Below are positions 17,513 through 26,732 of a stretch of 64,000 nucleotides of DNA, piece after piece. Below the pieces are notes generated by a model, which was not told the DNA's origin, made no database searches, and saw only the letters and a list, made by a program, of their open reading frames with translations. Both the position numbers and the translations under genes were made by a program. The stretch covers positions 87,714 to 151,713 of the forward strand of contig JBBQSD010000001.1 in the NCBI GenBank assembly GCA_038214135.1, read 5' to 3'. This DNA comes from JANLSE01 sp038214135 (lineage in GTDB: Bacteria; Chloroflexota; Chloroflexia; Chloroflexales; Roseiflexaceae). Every line of letters begins with the position of its first letter. The first letter of the stretch is position 1.

Positions 17513-18274
17513 ATGCAGCGTTACCGTCTTTCAATTGTGGTCGCTGTCGGGCTGGTAGCCCTGGTAGCGATCGGAGTATTGGTTGGAGCAGGGAGTAGCA
17601 ATAGCCAGGCTGAAGAATCACAACCACTATTGCAGATGCCTGATTTCCCACCTACACCAACCATTCCTCCACAACCCGCCAGTGTTGCACGGCTACAGAG
17701 TGGCGCTACTCTGTTTAGCGATAGCTTTGATACTGCGGATTCGCTCAAGAACTGGCAAATTGTGGATGTCCAGCAAGCCCTCCCAGGTGAGGAGTCCGTC
17801 TGGAAGGTCGTGGATGGTCGGCTGTTACAGGATCGTACGGCACGAGCCTATAATCCCGATTTCCGCGACACGATGGCAATTACCGGCAGCCCAGAATGGA
17901 CGAACTACACGATTTCGTCGAAGGTGTATGATGCGGCCAGTGCGACCCTTGGGCTAGTCGTTCGCCGTCAAGGCGATAGCTTCTATCGTTTCCGGATGTT
18001 TGCTGATGGTACATCTGGCGATCAGAAACTTGTACTGGAAAAAGTCGTTGGTGGTGTCGCAACCGAGCTTGCAAGTTCGGGTGGCCCAGGCTATGCCCAT
18101 AACCGCTGGTATACGATTGCTGTAAGTGTTTCTGGCCCGCAGATTCAGGCGACCATTGATGGGGCGCTGGTGCTTCAGGCCACCGACTCGGCGCTCACAC
18201 GTGGGCAGGCTGGCCTCACGACGATTGCGTTCGGCGCAGTGAATTTCGACGATGTGATGGTGACAACGCCGTAG
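17513..18274 (+). CDS. Secreted/membrane-anchored concanavalin-like domain protein
   Basis: 253 residues. A single N-terminal hydrophobic segment (about 6-27) acts as signal or anchor, followed by a Pro/Thr linker and then one jelly-roll domain (about 70-253). That domain has FSDSFDTADSLKNWQIVD, then a segment WKVVDGRLLQD, and YRFRMFADG, WYTIAVSVSG and a final FDDVMVTT, the pattern of LamG/DUF1080-like lectin folds. No catalytic residues can be assigned, so glycan binding is the best guess. AAGGAG precedes the ATG. The next gene, also secreted, follows after 74 bases, so the two probably form a unit. Confidence 0.7.
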   Translation: MQRYRLSIVVAVGLVALVAIGVLVGAGSSNSQAEESQPLLQMPDFPPTPTIPPQPASVARLQSGATLFSDSFDTADSLKNWQIVDVQQALPGEESVWKVVDGRLLQDRTARAYNPDFRDTMAITGSPEWTNYTISSKVYDAASATLGLVVRRQGDSFYRFRMFADGTSGDQKLVLEKVVGGVATELASSGGPGYAHNRWYTIAVSVSGPQIQATIDGALVLQATDSALTRGQAGLTTIAFGAVNFDDVMVTTP

Positions 18275-18348
18275 TCCATACGGACACCCTGCACCTACAT
18301 AGCCCCGCCCTTTGATGTGTGGGTACCCCGACTGAGGAGAGAATCAGT

Positions 18349-20673
18349 ATGATCCGCTTACCCTACTGGTTAGCCCTGTGTGTTGCGTTACTGGTTGCAA
18401 TACCACTCACGCCACATTCGGCTGTAACGCCAGCTCAAGCTCAGAGTACCGGCCCAGCGCTCATTCGGCAAGCGAATGTGCCAGGAATTCGTGATACGAA
18501 GTACCCAGATGTAGTTGGTAGTGGAAATACTGCCTATATTGCGATGTCATCTGGCACAACCGATAATCGCAATGCAGTTCTTTCGACGATTACCCAACCA
18601 TTTGATACTGCGAATTTTGTTGGACCAACCGTCATCGGCGATGCCGATGGCGTGTCGGACTTCTCACCATCGGTGATTACTGCTGGGTCAGATGGCGCTA
18701 TCTATATGGCCTGGCTGCGATCAGCAAGCCGCGAATTCAAACTACGCCGCAAAGGGCCAACCGATGCAGATTTCGGGCCGGAGCGATTGATTGTTGGTGG
18801 CAGTGGTTTCAAAGCCCGTCCCGATATCGCAGTCACCAGCGATGGAAAGATTATGGCGGTCTGGGATAATACCCTCAACTATTTCTATCGCGTTTCGACT
18901 GATGGCGGTGCAACATGGAGTGGCACCCAGCAGGTTTCCAATGATGGTGTTGCCAGCCGGCCATATATTGCAGCAGATAACGCTGGGGGAATCTGGATCG
19001 CCTTTAGTACTGCTGGCGATTCGGGTGCTGGCCGTATTAAAGCTGGCTATTGGCGTGGCGATTCATTCTCGATGAAGGATCTCACGCCCGACAAAACAAA
19101 CGACGACTATTTTGCAGATGCGTCGATTACCGTGCAACCGGATAACGTCCCCAATGTTGCCTGGCGTAATGTCACTGGCGGCATTTACTATGCCCAACGG
19201 GATGCGAGTACTGGTAACTGGAATCGTTCCAAGCTGGTTGGTGGAAAAGCAACTTCCTATGGCACGGTAGCCATCGCCTCGGATAGTGAGGGTAATCTGC
19301 ATCTCGCTTGGGGTGGCGATACCTCTGGCTCATTCGAAGTCTGGTATGCCTTCAAGCCAAAAGATCAAGCATGGCAAGGTCCTATCCGAGGTTCGAATGA
19401 TAGCGATCTCGATGCCAATTTTAATGTTTCGGCAACCGTGAGCGGTTTCTCCTATGGCCATGTTGTTGGCGAACGCTTCACGAGTGGTGGCCTGATAACA
19501 CGCTACTCGACATTTCAGTCCACATCAATCGGATGTGCTGGCGCACTGGCACTGACTGCAAGCGCTACTATTGGCGGATCAAAGGTGACAGGTGCAAGCC
19601 CAATTGTTGGGGTAGTGACACCAAATAACTGTACACCAGCTCAAATGCAGGTGACAATCAATACTCCGCCGACAGCCGATACTCCGAAGGTGGCCTACAA
19701 CGCCAATGTTTCAATTGCCGTACCGCCTGCGTTGATTGGCACCCAATGTGTTCAGACGGTCTATGCCCATTTGTATAAGGATGCGAGCGCATCATTCAGC
19801 CCTGCATCGATCTTCTCGAGTAATATCATCCTTGATCCAGCGGGCGATGTTGATGCTGTTGTTCGGGCACTCAATCCGAATATTAGTGGCCTCTCAACAG
19901 CCTTTACACCATTTGCTGGTGACGTAGGAACTGCTACTGGTGCATCTGGTGGTGATCCAGCCTGGACGCGAAACCTGACCTATTACTTGTCCATCCAGCC
20001 AGAGGCTGATTGCACGGGGTTGAAGAGTTTTGCGGTGAGCGGTAGCGCTTCAACGAACTTGACGAATCAAGCGTTTGCTGGCACACTGCCCATCCCAACG
20101 GCAACATCAACTGCACCAGGCCCGAAGACCTTTGATATTACCGTGACTGACACCATTGGTAATTTGAAGAACTTTAGCCAGACGATAACGTATGATCCAT
20201 TGCAGGATCCGACGCTCACAACACCGAATGAGGCTGGCCGCCCAACGGTTATCTCGGCGACATTGAAGAACGATAATACGACGCCAGGGGCGACCAAGAG
20301 CATCCTGCGCACATTGTCGTTCACTAACGTGAATGTCACCGATAATCTCTACCCAGCACAGAATGGCCCAGGCACGCAGTTCTGGGGAGTGTGGGTTGCC
20401 AATGGGCCAGTCAACAACCTCAACCCGAATCCAAATACGCTGCTCTGGGTTCCGGTGAAGGCGACATCGCCTGGTACGAGCTTCTCGGTTCCGTGGAATC
20501 TGTTCAATAATGGCGCTGGCCCGCGAACGGACCAGGCTGGGCAATATGTCGTCTTCGTGAAGTTCCTTGATGGGGCGGGGAATCTCTCGACAAAAACCCT
20601 TTCGGCGACACTCTCGTTGGAGGCTGGCTATACATTGCCATCCCAGCGGCTACCAGCGATCGTGAAGCCATAG
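18349..20673 (+). CDS. Secreted BNR/sialidase-like beta-propeller protein
   Basis: 774 residues with a Sec signal peptide ending near AQAQS (about residue 32). Residues about 35-370 contain repeated blade-like motifs including Asp-box-like SxDGGxTW (STDGGATWSG) and repeated DGxxYMAW/NVAW, as in sialidase-type propellers. The C-terminal about 400 residues are Thr/Pro-rich with Ig-like strands and end without an anchor. The catalytic Arg triad and Tyr of true sialidases were not recognised, so binding or a structural role is as likely as hydrolysis. The start follows a GAGGAGAG site; an upstream ATG in frame is less well placed. Forms a unit with the preceding gene. Confidence 0.65.
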   Translation: MIRLPYWLALCVALLVAIPLTPHSAVTPAQAQSTGPALIRQANVPGIRDTKYPDVVGSGNTAYIAMSSGTTDNRNAVLSTITQPFDTANFVGPTVIGDADGVSDFSPSVITAGSDGAIYMAWLRSASREFKLRRKGPTDADFGPERLIVGGSGFKARPDIAVTSDGKIMAVWDNTLNYFYRVSTDGGATWSGTQQVSNDGVASRPYIAADNAGGIWIAFSTAGDSGAGRIKAGYWRGDSFSMKDLTPDKTNDDYFADASITVQPDNVPNVAWRNVTGGIYYAQRDASTGNWNRSKLVGGKATSYGTVAIASDSEGNLHLAWGGDTSGSFEVWYAFKPKDQAWQGPIRGSNDSDLDANFNVSATVSGFSYGHVVGERFTSGGLITRYSTFQSTSIGCAGALALTASATIGGSKVTGASPIVGVVTPNNCTPAQMQVTINTPPTADTPKVAYNANVSIAVPPALIGTQCVQTVYAHLYKDASASFSPASIFSSNIILDPAGDVDAVVRALNPNISGLSTAFTPFAGDVGTATGASGGDPAWTRNLTYYLSIQPEADCTGLKSFAVSGSASTNLTNQAFAGTLPIPTATSTAPGPKTFDITVTDTIGNLKNFSQTITYDPLQDPTLTTPNEAGRPTVISATLKNDNTTPGATKSILRTLSFTNVNVTDNLYPAQNGPGTQFWGVWVANGPVNNLNPNPNTLLWVPVKATSPGTSFSVPWNLFNNGAGPRTDQAGQYVVFVKFLDGAGNLSTKTLSATLSLEAGYTLPSQRLPAIVKP

Positions 20674-20699
20674 CGATCCTCGATAGATAGGCGTAGTGC

Positions 20700-20727
20700 G
20701 GGCCGGTAGGAGCGATCCTGCCGGCCC
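20700..20727 (+). terminator. Strong hairpin after the propeller gene
   Basis: GGGCCGGTAGGA, loop GCGA, then TCCTGCCGGCCC: a 12-base stem with one G-T pair. There is no T run, so it may be a terminator of the non-canonical type or an RNA-stabilising hairpin. It lies 26 bases after the stop codon. Confidence 0.45.
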
Positions 20728-20757
20728 GTACCTGTATAATGGATGAAGGTTGTTTTC

Positions 20758-22233
20758 ATGGGAACGCTATGGGGGCGACTCAGCACTGCCTATCGCGGGC
20801 CGCTCATTCTAATTGTGTTGTTTGTGGGACTCTTGCCACTGGCAAACCCACGTGTCTATGCAACCGATGAAGTGCAATATTATGTGTATCTACGCTCGCT
20901 ACGGTTTGATGGCGATCTGAATTTTGCCAATGATTACCAGGAATTTGCCCGCCGTAACCCGAAATCTGGGATCGATGGCAGCTTGCTGCAACCTAATCGC
21001 ATCCGCTCGAAGACGGGACTGTATGGCAATATTGCACCAATTGGCTGTGCGATCATGTGGGCACCGTTCTTCCTGATCGCAGATGCTGGTGTATCGATTG
21101 CCAACCGGTTTGGCGCACACATTCCAGCCGATGGCTTCTCCTGGCCCTATATCCTCTCTGTTTGCTATGCCTCGGCCATCTATGGTCTGCTTGGGCTTTT
21201 ACTTTGTTGGCGTCTGGCAGCACGCTACGCCTCTTCTCGGGCTGCGGCTGCGGCAACAATTGCGATCTGGTTGGCTTCGCCATTGGTGTTCTATATGTTT
21301 ATTCAGATGCCGTTTGCCCATGCAACTGGCATGTTTCTGACGACATTGTTTCTGACGATCTGGCACGATACACGAAACAACCGTTCGTTGCGTGCCTGGC
21401 TGGCATTGGCATTGGTTGGTGGGCTGATGACCATGACCCGCGAGCAGCTTGGTCTGTTTTTGCTCCTGCCGGTTGTGGATGGCCTGGGAGGCTATTGGCA
21501 GGCGTTTCGGGGCAAGCAATGGAGTGCGGGAGTAAGCCTGCTGATGCGCCACCTATGCTTTGGTGTGGTGTTTGTTGCCACACTGCTCCCGCAGTTTGTT
21601 ACCTACCAGATCCTGAATGGCGAGCCGAAACCAGCCAGTGAGGTTTCCGGGCGGATCAACTGGTGTAGCCCGCATTTTTTTGATACGCTGATCGATTATC
21701 ACCCAACTGCCAGTTTCTGGTGCAGAACCGTTGGTGATTTTACGATTCAATTCCCCAACTTTTCGCGTGGCGCGTTCGTGTGGAGCCCTATTCTGGCAAT
21801 TGGCTTGGCTGGCTTGTTGCTGCTGTGGCGCAGAGATCGCAGCCTGACCCTGGCGCTGCTACTGGTGTTTCTAGCACAGACCTATATCAATGGTGCGTAT
21901 GGAACCACCTGGCATCTGCGCGGAGCCTTTGGGTTCCGGCGGTTGATTGAGTGTACGCCAATATTTGTCATTGGGTTGGCGTTGGTTGTTGATCGATTGG
22001 CTGCAAAAATCGGCTGGGGGTGGGTGCTGCTGCCGCTGGGAATGCTGATAGCATGGAATGGCGGGCTGGTGCTGAATGCGACCTTTTTTGAGAACGAAAC
22101 CAGTCTGCGGCGTATTGGCCTGATCTGGCCGGATGTGATTCGCTGGCAGATCGAGGCTCCACTGAAGGCTCTTGCACGAATTGAAGATATTCTGTTCAAT
22201 CGCTGCCGTTTCCTGCAAAATGGGAAATGCTGA
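20758..22233 (+). CDS. Multi-pass GT-C-type membrane glycosyltransferase (GT39-like)
   Basis: About 491 residues with ten or more hydrophobic segments. The first extracytoplasmic loop carries the acidic ATDEVQYY motif expected for GT-C polyprenyl-phosphate-sugar-dependent transferases. Sequence similarity to named families is weak, so the sugar and acceptor are unknown. The start used is the ATG preceded by GAAGG; another ATG five codons upstream has no ribosome-binding site but is also in frame. It overlaps the next gene by a few bases, showing an operon of two membrane glycosyltransferases. Confidence 0.65.
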   Translation: MGTLWGRLSTAYRGPLILIVLFVGLLPLANPRVYATDEVQYYVYLRSLRFDGDLNFANDYQEFARRNPKSGIDGSLLQPNRIRSKTGLYGNIAPIGCAIMWAPFFLIADAGVSIANRFGAHIPADGFSWPYILSVCYASAIYGLLGLLLCWRLAARYASSRAAAAATIAIWLASPLVFYMFIQMPFAHATGMFLTTLFLTIWHDTRNNRSLRAWLALALVGGLMTMTREQLGLFLLLPVVDGLGGYWQAFRGKQWSAGVSLLMRHLCFGVVFVATLLPQFVTYQILNGEPKPASEVSGRINWCSPHFFDTLIDYHPTASFWCRTVGDFTIQFPNFSRGAFVWSPILAIGLAGLLLLWRRDRSLTLALLLVFLAQTYINGAYGTTWHLRGAFGFRRLIECTPIFVIGLALVVDRLAAKIGWGWVLLPLGMLIAWNGGLVLNATFFENETSLRRIGLIWPDVIRWQIEAPLKALARIEDILFNRCRFLQNGKC

Positions 22234-24698
22234 TGCTTCTGCGCCGATTGCCGTTATTCCTGGCAGTACTGCCACTTCTTCTGATTGGATTGGCGCTCTT
22301 GCGGCCAACCAGCATGCAGATTCCAGTTGGTTTGCCCGGCGATGAGCGCTATCTATCGAATGTGCTTGGGGCAGAACGTGATACCGATCAGCATCCCTTT
22401 CGCTGGACGACGCCGGAAACACTGCTGTGGTTGCATGGTCTTGATTTGAATGGTATGGCGTTGGCGCTACATCTGCATAACTTCCCAACCAGCGATGCTA
22501 GCCCGCGATCCCTGAAAGTTGCGCGTGGCGATCAACCAATTGGCACCTTCCCAATGGCTGTTGGCTGGCGATACTACCACATTCTTCTGCCTCGATCCGC
22601 ACTCAGCCCAACACTTGATACAGAACCAATTGCACTGGCAGCCGATCCACCATTTATGAATGGCAGCGACTCACAGGTGCGTGGGGTGGCGCTTAATCAG
22701 CTGCGCCTTCGGCCATTTACCTCGATTGCGCTACTCTGGCGCGTTGTTGTGTATGCCTGGCTATTGGCGGTATGCGCGGCCTGGTTGTGGCGGTTGGATG
22801 GCTTTTTACTGAAGCACCGGACGACACGACGTGTATGGCGCGTTGGCCTGGTGGTTGCCGGTGCGGGCCTATTGATTGCTGTAGCTGCCTGGCGCACACC
22901 GCTACTGTTGGCATGGGCCTTGCCAGCACTGCCATGGTCGCTTGGTGTGGCTACTGCACTGTTGGTGGGCCTGTGGCGAGATTGGCGGGCGCTGGTTGGC
23001 CGTTGGGCCGATCCGCTTGCGCTGATACTGCTGATTGCCGGACAAGCCTTGTTGGTTACGCAAACAGCGGTGCCGCTTGGAATCGGCCTCGCGCTGCTTG
23101 GCATGTTGCTGATGCGCGGGCAATTCCCCGATCACACAGCGCAGCCGATTGCACGGCAAGAATTCCTGCTGCTTGGCGCATTGCTCGTGGTTGCATTGGC
23201 ACTGCGCTTCTATCGCATCACGGAATTACCATATGGGTTATGGCGCGATGAGGGCCGCCATGGGTTGGCAGCCTTCCAGATGCTCACTGATCCAACCTAC
23301 CGACCTGCCTATATTGCTGGCGGAGTGGATCTGCCGGGCCTGGGATTAGCGCCATTTGCCCTGCCAATTCAGCTGTGGGGCATTCATGCCTGGACACTGC
23401 GTACCCTCACGGCATTGGCTGGTGCATTGACGATTGTGCCATTATATGGGTTAGTTCGCCGTTTGTTTGGGCGAGCCGATCTGGCGTTGATTGCAGCAGC
23501 ACTGCTTGCGGTATCGCATTGGAGCATCGGCCTGAGCCGCTTCTCCTTCCCGACCATTTTTGATCCGCTGTTGCAGCTTACCGCGCTATGGTTGATGCTG
23601 GTTGGTTTCGCACCAGGCCGTCCGCTCCTGCGAATAGTAGTGTTGATTGGTGCTGGCACAGCGCTTGGTTTGGCGGCGCAGACGTATCATACCGGGCGGA
23701 TAGGGCCAATAATTGCTGGAATTGTTGCGCTGATCGTGTTATTGCGGATGCCAGGGGCCTGGCGTAGTTGGATGTGGCGGGTTGCAATTGTTGTGGTGAT
23801 GTGTCTGGTGGTGGCTTCGCCATTGCTGACCTATGCGATTCGGCGGGCAGATGCATTTAATGAGCGGGTCGGCTCGGTGTTTATACTCAGCCCGAATGCC
23901 TCTGATCGGCGTGGGCCACTTGCAAAGCTTGATGATGCGTTGGGCCGTCATCTGCTGATGTTCAATTCGCGTGGCGATAGCAATGGCCGCCATATTGCTC
24001 CCGACCGCGCCCAGCTTGATCCAATTGCGGGATTAGGCCTGCTGGCTGGTTTGGCCATGTTGCTACGGGCACGCACCGATTGGGGGGCGCAGGTGGTAGT
24101 GGCTGGGTTGCTTGTTGGCGTACTGCCGAGCGCTCTGGCGGTTGATAGCCCGCATGCCATGCGCAGTGTGGATTCGCTTGGCTTTGCCTGTGTGATCGCA
24201 GCGCTGGGGTTTGTTCAGATCGGGCAGGTACTCCAGCGGCTTGGGTTTGGGCGTATTGCGCTGCGTGGAATGGCAACTGTGGTTGCAATCGCCATGTTGG
24301 CATTTAGTAGCTGGCTGTATTTTGTGCAAATGCCCAGCGATCCAGCAGTCTGGGGATCGGGGTACCCGGCGCATACCCAGGTTGGCACCTATCTACGCGA
24401 TATTGCCGATACGGAAGGCGTTCAAGCGTTACAATCGGTGTTTGTGCCGCAAGGGATGTTCAGCAATCCCGTGCTTGTGTTTCTGACAATTGGCCTGCCG
24501 GTACAGCATTATAGTGATCAAACGCTTGATTCTGATGCTGGCCCAGGCGCACGGCTGGTTGTTCCATTCACGATGACGCCCGAGCAGGTTGCGGCGCTGG
24601 CTACTCGCTACCAACTGCGTGCGCCACCCGAGGTGGTTGGTCCGTTACTACCGGATGAGAGCCGCCCCGTGTTTGTTGTGTATCGGGTGAGATCATAG
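22227..24698 (+). CDS. Multi-pass GT-C-type glycosyltransferase (ArnT/PMT-like)
   Basis: 823 residues with about fifteen hydrophobic segments. Residues about 1-170 are a soluble-looking extracytoplasmic region after the first membrane helix. The GT-C signature follows in the middle: ITELPYGLWRDEGRHGLAAF with the Asp-Glu pair, and LGLSRFSFPTIFDPLLQL further on, as in GT39/ArnT relatives. The start overlaps the previous gene; either ATG 22227 or the TGATG start at 22233 would couple translation. It probably transfers a lipid-linked sugar to a surface polymer or protein. The acceptor is unknown; the two secreted proteins upstream are candidate clients. Confidence 0.72.
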   Translation: MLMLLRRLPLFLAVLPLLLIGLALLRPTSMQIPVGLPGDERYLSNVLGAERDTDQHPFRWTTPETLLWLHGLDLNGMALALHLHNFPTSDASPRSLKVARGDQPIGTFPMAVGWRYYHILLPRSALSPTLDTEPIALAADPPFMNGSDSQVRGVALNQLRLRPFTSIALLWRVVVYAWLLAVCAAWLWRLDGFLLKHRTTRRVWRVGLVVAGAGLLIAVAAWRTPLLLAWALPALPWSLGVATALLVGLWRDWRALVGRWADPLALILLIAGQALLVTQTAVPLGIGLALLGMLLMRGQFPDHTAQPIARQEFLLLGALLVVALALRFYRITELPYGLWRDEGRHGLAAFQMLTDPTYRPAYIAGGVDLPGLGLAPFALPIQLWGIHAWTLRTLTALAGALTIVPLYGLVRRLFGRADLALIAAALLAVSHWSIGLSRFSFPTIFDPLLQLTALWLMLVGFAPGRPLLRIVVLIGAGTALGLAAQTYHTGRIGPIIAGIVALIVLLRMPGAWRSWMWRVAIVVVMCLVVASPLLTYAIRRADAFNERVGSVFILSPNASDRRGPLAKLDDALGRHLLMFNSRGDSNGRHIAPDRAQLDPIAGLGLLAGLAMLLRARTDWGAQVVVAGLLVGVLPSALAVDSPHAMRSVDSLGFACVIAALGFVQIGQVLQRLGFGRIALRGMATVVAIAMLAFSSWLYFVQMPSDPAVWGSGYPAHTQVGTYLRDIADTEGVQALQSVFVPQGMFSNPVLVFLTIGLPVQHYSDQTLDSDAGPGARLVVPFTMTPEQVAALATRYQLRAPPEVVGPLLPDESRPVFVVYRVRS

Positions 24699-24771
24699 GC
24701 TGGGCAGCACCGTGCCCATAGGCTGATGGATCTTTCCATGGTCATCGGGTTGTGTGCGTTCGCACCGTGCC

Positions 24772-24832
24772 CCGCAGGCTGAAGCCTGCGGCTAGTGTGC
24801 ATCATTCCCTTGCCGCAGGCTGAAGCCTGCGG
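24772..24832. repeat. Two copies of the palindrome CCGCAGGCTGAAGCCTGCGG
   Basis: Copies at 24772-24791 and 24813-24832 are nearly perfect palindromes (9-base arms, GA centre). They sit between convergent genes and would form stable hairpins acting as bidirectional terminators or REP-like elements. A third copy is at 43168-43187. Confidence 0.85.
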
Positions 24833-24876
24833 AATGGAGGGCATCCACACACCAGACAAATCTCAACGCATGAATA

Positions 24877-26223
24877 TTAGCCACGGGTGATCTCGATGCG
24901 TTTGATGCGCGGCCCTTGCATCTCGATTACTGTCAGGCGAATGCCATCGTGGGTGATGCTATCGCCGGTATTGGGTAGGCGGCCCATATTTGAGAGAATG
25001 AATCCGGCCAGTGTCTCATAATCGCCAGTTGGCACTCCGAGATGCAGCTCTGTGTTCGCATCTTCAACGCGCATCTGGCCTTCAACCACGGTTGTATAGT
25101 CATCGATCTGCTGCGGGTTATCATCTGGATCCTGTTTATTATCATCGATATCGCCAATGATCTCCTCGATCAGATCTTCAAGGGTGACAAGCCCAGCCAT
25201 GCCACCATACTCATCGATCAGGATGGCCATACGATGTTGTTGATCGCGCATTTCGCGCAATAGATCACCAACGTGTTTGGTTTCGGGCGTAAAGAAGGCC
25301 GGGCGCACAAACGATCCTATCGGGCCATCAAAATCCAGATCGCCCAGGCGCAGCGCTAGGAGCAGTTCTTTAGCAGAAACAATCCCTTGCACATCATCGA
25401 CGCCTCCAGGGCCAAGCACGGGAAAACGGGTATGGCCAGATGTTGCAAAGCGATCCAGAAACGTTCGCACTGTCGTATCGCTATCGACCGTCACAACTTC
25501 GGTGCGTTGGATCATGGCCTGGTAGGCGGGGCGGTTGCCAAACGAGAAGACATTGATCAGCATTTCCTGGGCGTGTTCATCCAAGACGCCAGCCTCACCA
25601 CTCTCTTCGACCAGCAGACGCAACTCTTCCGATGAATGCACCCGCCCATGCCCGCTATCGGCATCATGAATACCAACCAGGCGCAGAACCAATGAGGTTG
25701 CCCAATCGAGAATGCGAATAATTGGCGCAAAAATACGATCAAAAATAACTAATGGTCGTGCGATCCAGCGCGTCACCCGTTCTGGCTCGCGGATGGTATA
25801 GATCTTGGGGGCCTGTTCGCCAAGAACAATATGCAACGAGGTGATGATCGCAAAAGCTATACCAATACCAACCGCATGGCTGATCGTCAGTGCCAGGCTC
25901 TCGGCGACACCATTGTTGGTCAGGAGTTGGCTCAGGAAGTACTCGATTGGTGGTTCGATCAGTGCCGAAATGGTGCTTTCGCCAATCCAACCCAACGCAA
26001 GGCTGGCCAATGTAATGCCGAGTTGGGCTGCTGCAATATAGCGATCAAGCTGTTCTTGCATACGCCGCCCTAATGCAGCGGCTTGATCGCCTGTGGCAGC
26101 GAGTTGATCGAGGCGAGCATGGCGTGCCCCGACCAACCCGAATTCGGCGGCAACGAAGAAGCCATTGAGGAAAACCAGCGTTGCAACTCCAAGCAGCCGC
26201 AGGCTGGTGTCATAGAGACTCAT
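24877..26223 (-). CDS. CNNM/CorC-family membrane protein (hemolysin-like transporter)
   Basis: 448 residues. An N-terminal DUF21 (CNNM) transmembrane domain covers about 1-200, with NGFFVAAEFGLVGAR and LGITLASLALGWIGE. Two CBS domains follow (about 215-340), including RTEVVTVDSDTTV and DEYGGMAGLVTLEDLIEE, and a CorC/HlyC C-terminal domain (about 350-445). The family handles Mg2+ and possibly Co2+ efflux; the hemolysin name is historical. Length and order are canonical. It is monocistronic, and its promoter region faces the tRNA gene. Confidence 0.9.
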   Translation of the reverse strand: MSLYDTSLRLLGVATLVFLNGFFVAAEFGLVGARHARLDQLAATGDQAAALGRRMQEQLDRYIAAAQLGITLASLALGWIGESTISALIEPPIEYFLSQLLTNNGVAESLALTISHAVGIGIAFAIITSLHIVLGEQAPKIYTIREPERVTRWIARPLVIFDRIFAPIIRILDWATSLVLRLVGIHDADSGHGRVHSSEELRLLVEESGEAGVLDEHAQEMLINVFSFGNRPAYQAMIQRTEVVTVDSDTTVRTFLDRFATSGHTRFPVLGPGGVDDVQGIVSAKELLLALRLGDLDFDGPIGSFVRPAFFTPETKHVGDLLREMRDQQHRMAILIDEYGGMAGLVTLEDLIEEIIGDIDDNKQDPDDNPQQIDDYTTVVEGQMRVEDANTELHLGVPTGDYETLAGFILSNMGRLPNTGDSITHDGIRLTVIEMQGPRIKRIEITRG

Positions 26224-26328
26224 AGGCGCAGGTGAACACTCACTGCTAGATGTATATACTTGCTATTGTAGCATGTACTTGCACTGTTACAGCAGGCGTG
26301 GTACGATAATTTCGCTTCATTTTGTGTC

Positions 26329-26403
26329 GGGCCGCTAGCTCAATGGCAGAGCGTGTCGCTCATAACGACCTGGTTCCAGGTTCGAATCCTGGGCGGCCCA
26401 CCA
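26329..26403 (+). tRNA. tRNA with anticodon CAU (Met or Ile2)
   Basis: A complete cloverleaf: acceptor GGGCCGC pairs with GCGGCCC, the D arm is GCTC/GAGC, the anticodon loop CTCATAA gives anticodon CAU, and the T arm is CCAGG-TTCGAAT-CCTGG. The discriminator is A and CCA is encoded. The anticodon stem has one mismatch (27-43). CAU may be elongator methionine or lysidine-modified isoleucine tRNA; the sequence alone does not decide. It lacks initiator features. Confidence 0.93.
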
Positions 26404-26732
26404 TATTCCTCTTTTATTCTTCACCTGCCTGTTCGCCAGAAACCGTTCATTTTCTCTGTATGCCGCTGTGCGCGGCAGCACCAGGGAACCCTTCTGGTTG
26501 CTCTCTTGCCGCTGTGCGCGGCAGGCACCAGGGAACCGTTCCGAATGGTTCCCTCCTTCGGCCAGGGACAAGAGTCCCTGGACCCTGAATGCATGTTGGT
26601 GGCCCTGCAACGCCCATTGGTCATGCCTCGGCTGCATACGAAAAGTCGTTGTGGTAACTTCGAACTCCTGATGGCTGATGGCTGATAGCTTCTCGTATTC
26701 TGACTCCTGACTCCTGGCTTCTGAATACTGCT
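26404..26732. repeat. Intergenic repeats between tRNA and oxidoreductase gene
   Basis: A direct repeat built on TGCCGCTGTGCGCGGCA is present at 26460-26476 and 26508-26524, each followed by CACCAGGGAACC. GGGAAC-CGTTC and CAGGGACAAGAGTCCCTG palindromes, a degenerate copy of the CATGCC(A/T)CGGCTGC repeat (about 26624) and CTGACTC heptamers (about 26699-26725) follow. No gene is seen. Confidence 0.7.
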
